A stretch of DNA of 64,000 nucleotides from Bradyrhizobium aeschynomenes (GTDB lineage Bacteria; Pseudomonadota; Alphaproteobacteria; Rhizobiales; Xanthobacteraceae): the NCBI RefSeq assembly GCF_013178945.1, contig NZ_JABFDM010000006.1, positions 457,234 to 521,233 on the forward strand, written 5' to 3'. A program made the position numbers and the translations under genes. The notes below the pieces were generated by a model. That model worked only from the letters and a program-made list of their open reading frames with translations. It made no database searches and was not told the origin of the DNA. Positions 62,386 through 64,000 of this stretch are shown here, in pieces. The number at the start of each line of letters is the position of its first letter. The stretch's first letter is position 1.

Positions 62386-62553
62386 CACCGCGTCGCCGCA
62401 TTGACCGGTCTGACGCCGACGTCACGTCGACCTCGACGACAAGAACGGCCGAGCGCGCATGGGACGATCCTCGTTTCCTTGGCCGCTCTTCCAGAGTCCG
62501 CAGAGGCTACCAACAACCCACCACCGAAGCCCGTCAACGTCATCCTGTAAGTC

Positions 62554-63612
62554 ATGCCCCGCCCAAGGCCCCGATATCTGCACAAGCACACGACACGCCA
62601 CGGAAAGACCGTTTGGTATGTCCGCAAGGGCAAAGGCGGTAAGAAGCACCGCGTTCGCGGGGACTACGGTACCGAGGCATTCAACGCCGCCTATGAGGCT
62701 GCGATAGCGCGGTTGCGGCCGAGACCAGCTCGACACCGAAGCCGCCGAGTGCTCCAGGTGGTACACTGCAATGGGCATGGCTGCTCTATCGCGCCGAAGC
62801 TGCCGACTGGCGCGGGCTTTCCAACGCGACCCGTAAGCAGCGAGAAAACATTAGCAGCGAGAAAACATTATGAGGAACGTGCTCGCCACCGCGGGGGCAC
62901 CGCCAAGATTGCAGACATTGACCGCGCTACGATCGTTACTGGCGTCGATCGTCGTAAGGACACTCCATTCCAGGCGAAGAGCTTCGTCCAGACCATGCGC
63001 GCCCTGTTCTCGTGGCTCCTCGAAACCGGCAGGCTCAGGGTCGACCCGACTGCAGGGGTAAAGGTCAAAAAGCCGAAGACCCGCGGTTTCCTCGAATGGG
63101 ATTATGCCGACATCATCAAGTATGAGCAGCACTGGTCCATCGGCACCTCGCCAAAGGGTGATGCTTGACGTCTACTGCTACACAGGCCTTCGTCGCGGCG
63201 ACGCCGCGAGAGTCGGAAAGCAGCACGTCCACAATGAGACAATTTCGCTTGCGACTGAGAAGAGCCAGGGCCAAACCGCGGTCCACATCCCGGTGCTCGA
63301 TGTCCTGAAACGGACGCTCGATGCCGGCCCGACCGGCGAACTGACTTTCATCGTCACCGAGAAAGGAACCCCTACACCAAGGAGAGCCTCGGCAACGCCT
63401 TTAAAGAGGCAGGTGTTGCTGCGGGGGTCCTAGACAAGTCCGCCCACGGCCTTTGCAAGGCAGCAGCGCCCCGAGCCGCCGAGAACGGCGCAACCACTCA
63501 CGAGCTGATGGCCATCTTCGGATGGATCGATATCAAGGAAGTCGAGATTTACACCCGAGCAGCAGACCGAAAGCGCCTCGCGGCGCAGGCGATCGGGAAG
63601 CTCAAACGATGA
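62554..63612 (+). pseudogene. tyrosine recombinase/integrase, multiply frameshifted
   Basis: Parts of one phage-type integrase are recognisable across three frames: MPRPRPRYLHKHTTRHGKTV; GGTLQWAWLLYRAEAADWRG; QTMRALFSWLLETGRLRVDP and VKVKKPKTRGFLEW; YTGLRRGDAARVGKQHV (catalytic Arg I); HGLCKAAAPRAAENGATTHE (HxxR changed to HxxC); LMAIFGWIDIKEVEIYTRAA (catalytic Tyr). A 17-bp tandem duplication (62838-62871) causes one shift. It cannot make an active recombinase. It marks the right side of the accessory region. Confidence 0.85.
62838..62871. repeat. 17-bp tandem duplication inside the integrase relic
   Basis: AGCAGCGAGAAAACATT occurs twice head to tail. The duplication adds 17 bp (not a multiple of three) and separates RKQRENI from the following coding part. 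Confidence 0.85.
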
Positions 63613-63662
63613 AATCGGGCGATTTCGAAAGACCGACTGAATCAACGTCGTCAGACCTAACC

Positions 63663-63856
63663 CTAACCGCGCTCCACAACCGACTTGAGCGTCCGGATAG
63701 CGCCTTCAAGGCGATCAATCTGCGCCGCGGTCTGATCGGTCCACGAGCGATCGTTGGTGCTCCCTCCGACGCGGAACTGCCGGCGTTCAGCGGTTCCAGC
63801 AGTGAATCGTAAGAGGGGATCTGCTTCTTGATGTCTTCAATGAAATGGTTTGTCAT
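63663..63856 (-). pseudogene. small protein gene with one frameshift
   Basis: ATG 63856 overlaps the stop of the upstream partial gene (ATGA). It reads MTNHFIEDIKKQIPSYDSLL then EPLNA; after a shift of one base near 63780 the frame continues RVGGSTNDRSWTDQTAAQID and RLEGAIRTLKSVVERG with a TAG at 63663. The unshifted frame runs on to 63602 with a basic, non-protein-like composition. Intact protein would be about 65 residues. No family known. Confidence 0.6.
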
Positions 63857-64000
63857 TGTATGTCTAGAATAATCGTACCACGAACACAATCAATGCGAGT
63901 GACCTTGCCCCCAGGTTTTATCCAGGTCTGAATTCGTTCGGGCGGTTGGATGTGCCCATCTGGGCGGTGGTAGCGGCGGGAGCTGGCGCGGAGCTCTCGA
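63853..64000 (-). CDS. partial CDS running off the right edge, unknown
   Basis: The last ~48 residues of a protein are visible (RYHRPDGHIQPPERIQTWIK, then PGGKVTRIDCVRGTIILDIQ) with TGA at 63853. The start is outside the window. Composition is protein-like, and its stop overlaps the next ATG, which supports it as real. No family recognised. Confidence 0.5.
   Translation of the reverse strand, partial: RELRASSRRYHRPDGHIQPPERIQTWIKPGGKVTRIDCVRGTIILDIQ

Noticed and set aside
62386..62553. tRNA or attachment site left of the integrase relic
   Set aside because: No cloverleaf or direct repeat could be seen; the interval is plain intergenic DNA.

Overview
The window looks like chromosomal DNA of a Bradyrhizobium/Rhodopseudomonas-type alphaproteobacterium. 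It is GC-rich, uses many TTG/GTG starts behind good GGAGG-type sites, has many ATGA/TTGA stop-start overlaps, and carries families typical of that group (BA14K, GCG_CRPN, SPW, DUF1328, DUF2254, FixJ-like and NarL-like regulators, EcfG-like GGAAC promoters). I saw no rRNA, tRNA or CRISPR. The genus is inferred from family content, not from a marker gene. Left part (1-23 kb) is mostly core-like metabolism: a fused indolepyruvate ferredoxin oxidoreductase, a TRIC-type cation channel, a PEP-mutase-family lyase with a NIPSNAP protein divergent from an ArsR regulator, small secreted proteins, propionyl-CoA carboxylase beta subunit, an ECF sigma factor coupled to an internally deleted SDR, an OsmC-VIT pair, cytochrome b561, an M20 peptidase, a nucleoside deaminase, and a TetR regulator divergent from a GFA protein across a perfect palindrome. 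Middle part (23-48 kb) is an accessory envelope/stress region: small secreted repeat-family proteins, a four-gene operon ending in a membrane-anchored trehalose-6-phosphate synthase, a membrane glucose dehydrogenase (Gcd) with an SPW protein, a sensor kinase/response regulator pair next to a Crp/Fnr regulator, a Na+/H+ antiporter, a second ECF-SDR module, MgtC, DUF1328/SH3/DUF2254/DUF4396 proteins, and a second PQQ dehydrogenase whose membrane part is a separate translationally coupled protein. Right part (47-64 kb) continues with OpgC plus an SGNH hydrolase plus a GT1 glycosyltransferase, NhaA, a minus-strand run (DUF1328, DUF2254, CAX antiporter, host-attachment protein, MscS channel), a YetF-type protein, a FixJ-like regulator, an AI-2E permease, a PRC-CHRD secreted protein, and a wrecked tyrosine integrase near the edge. 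The most striking theme is duplication followed by complementary decay. The ECF-SDR module occurs twice: one copy keeps the sigma factor and has lost the catalytic half of the SDR, the other keeps the SDR and has a broken sigma gene. A similar pattern holds for a small secreted protein and DUF1328. Fragments of an M20 peptidase gene, an AI-2E permease and a cytochrome oxidase subunit IV gene, plus the integrase remnant, suggest an old, rearranged accessory region. Functionally the accessory part reads as an envelope and general-stress set: osmolyte synthesis, ion antiport, mechanosensitive and YetF/DUF2254 membrane proteins, periplasmic sugar oxidation and periplasmic-glucan modification, with candidate EcfG-type promoters in front of several members.
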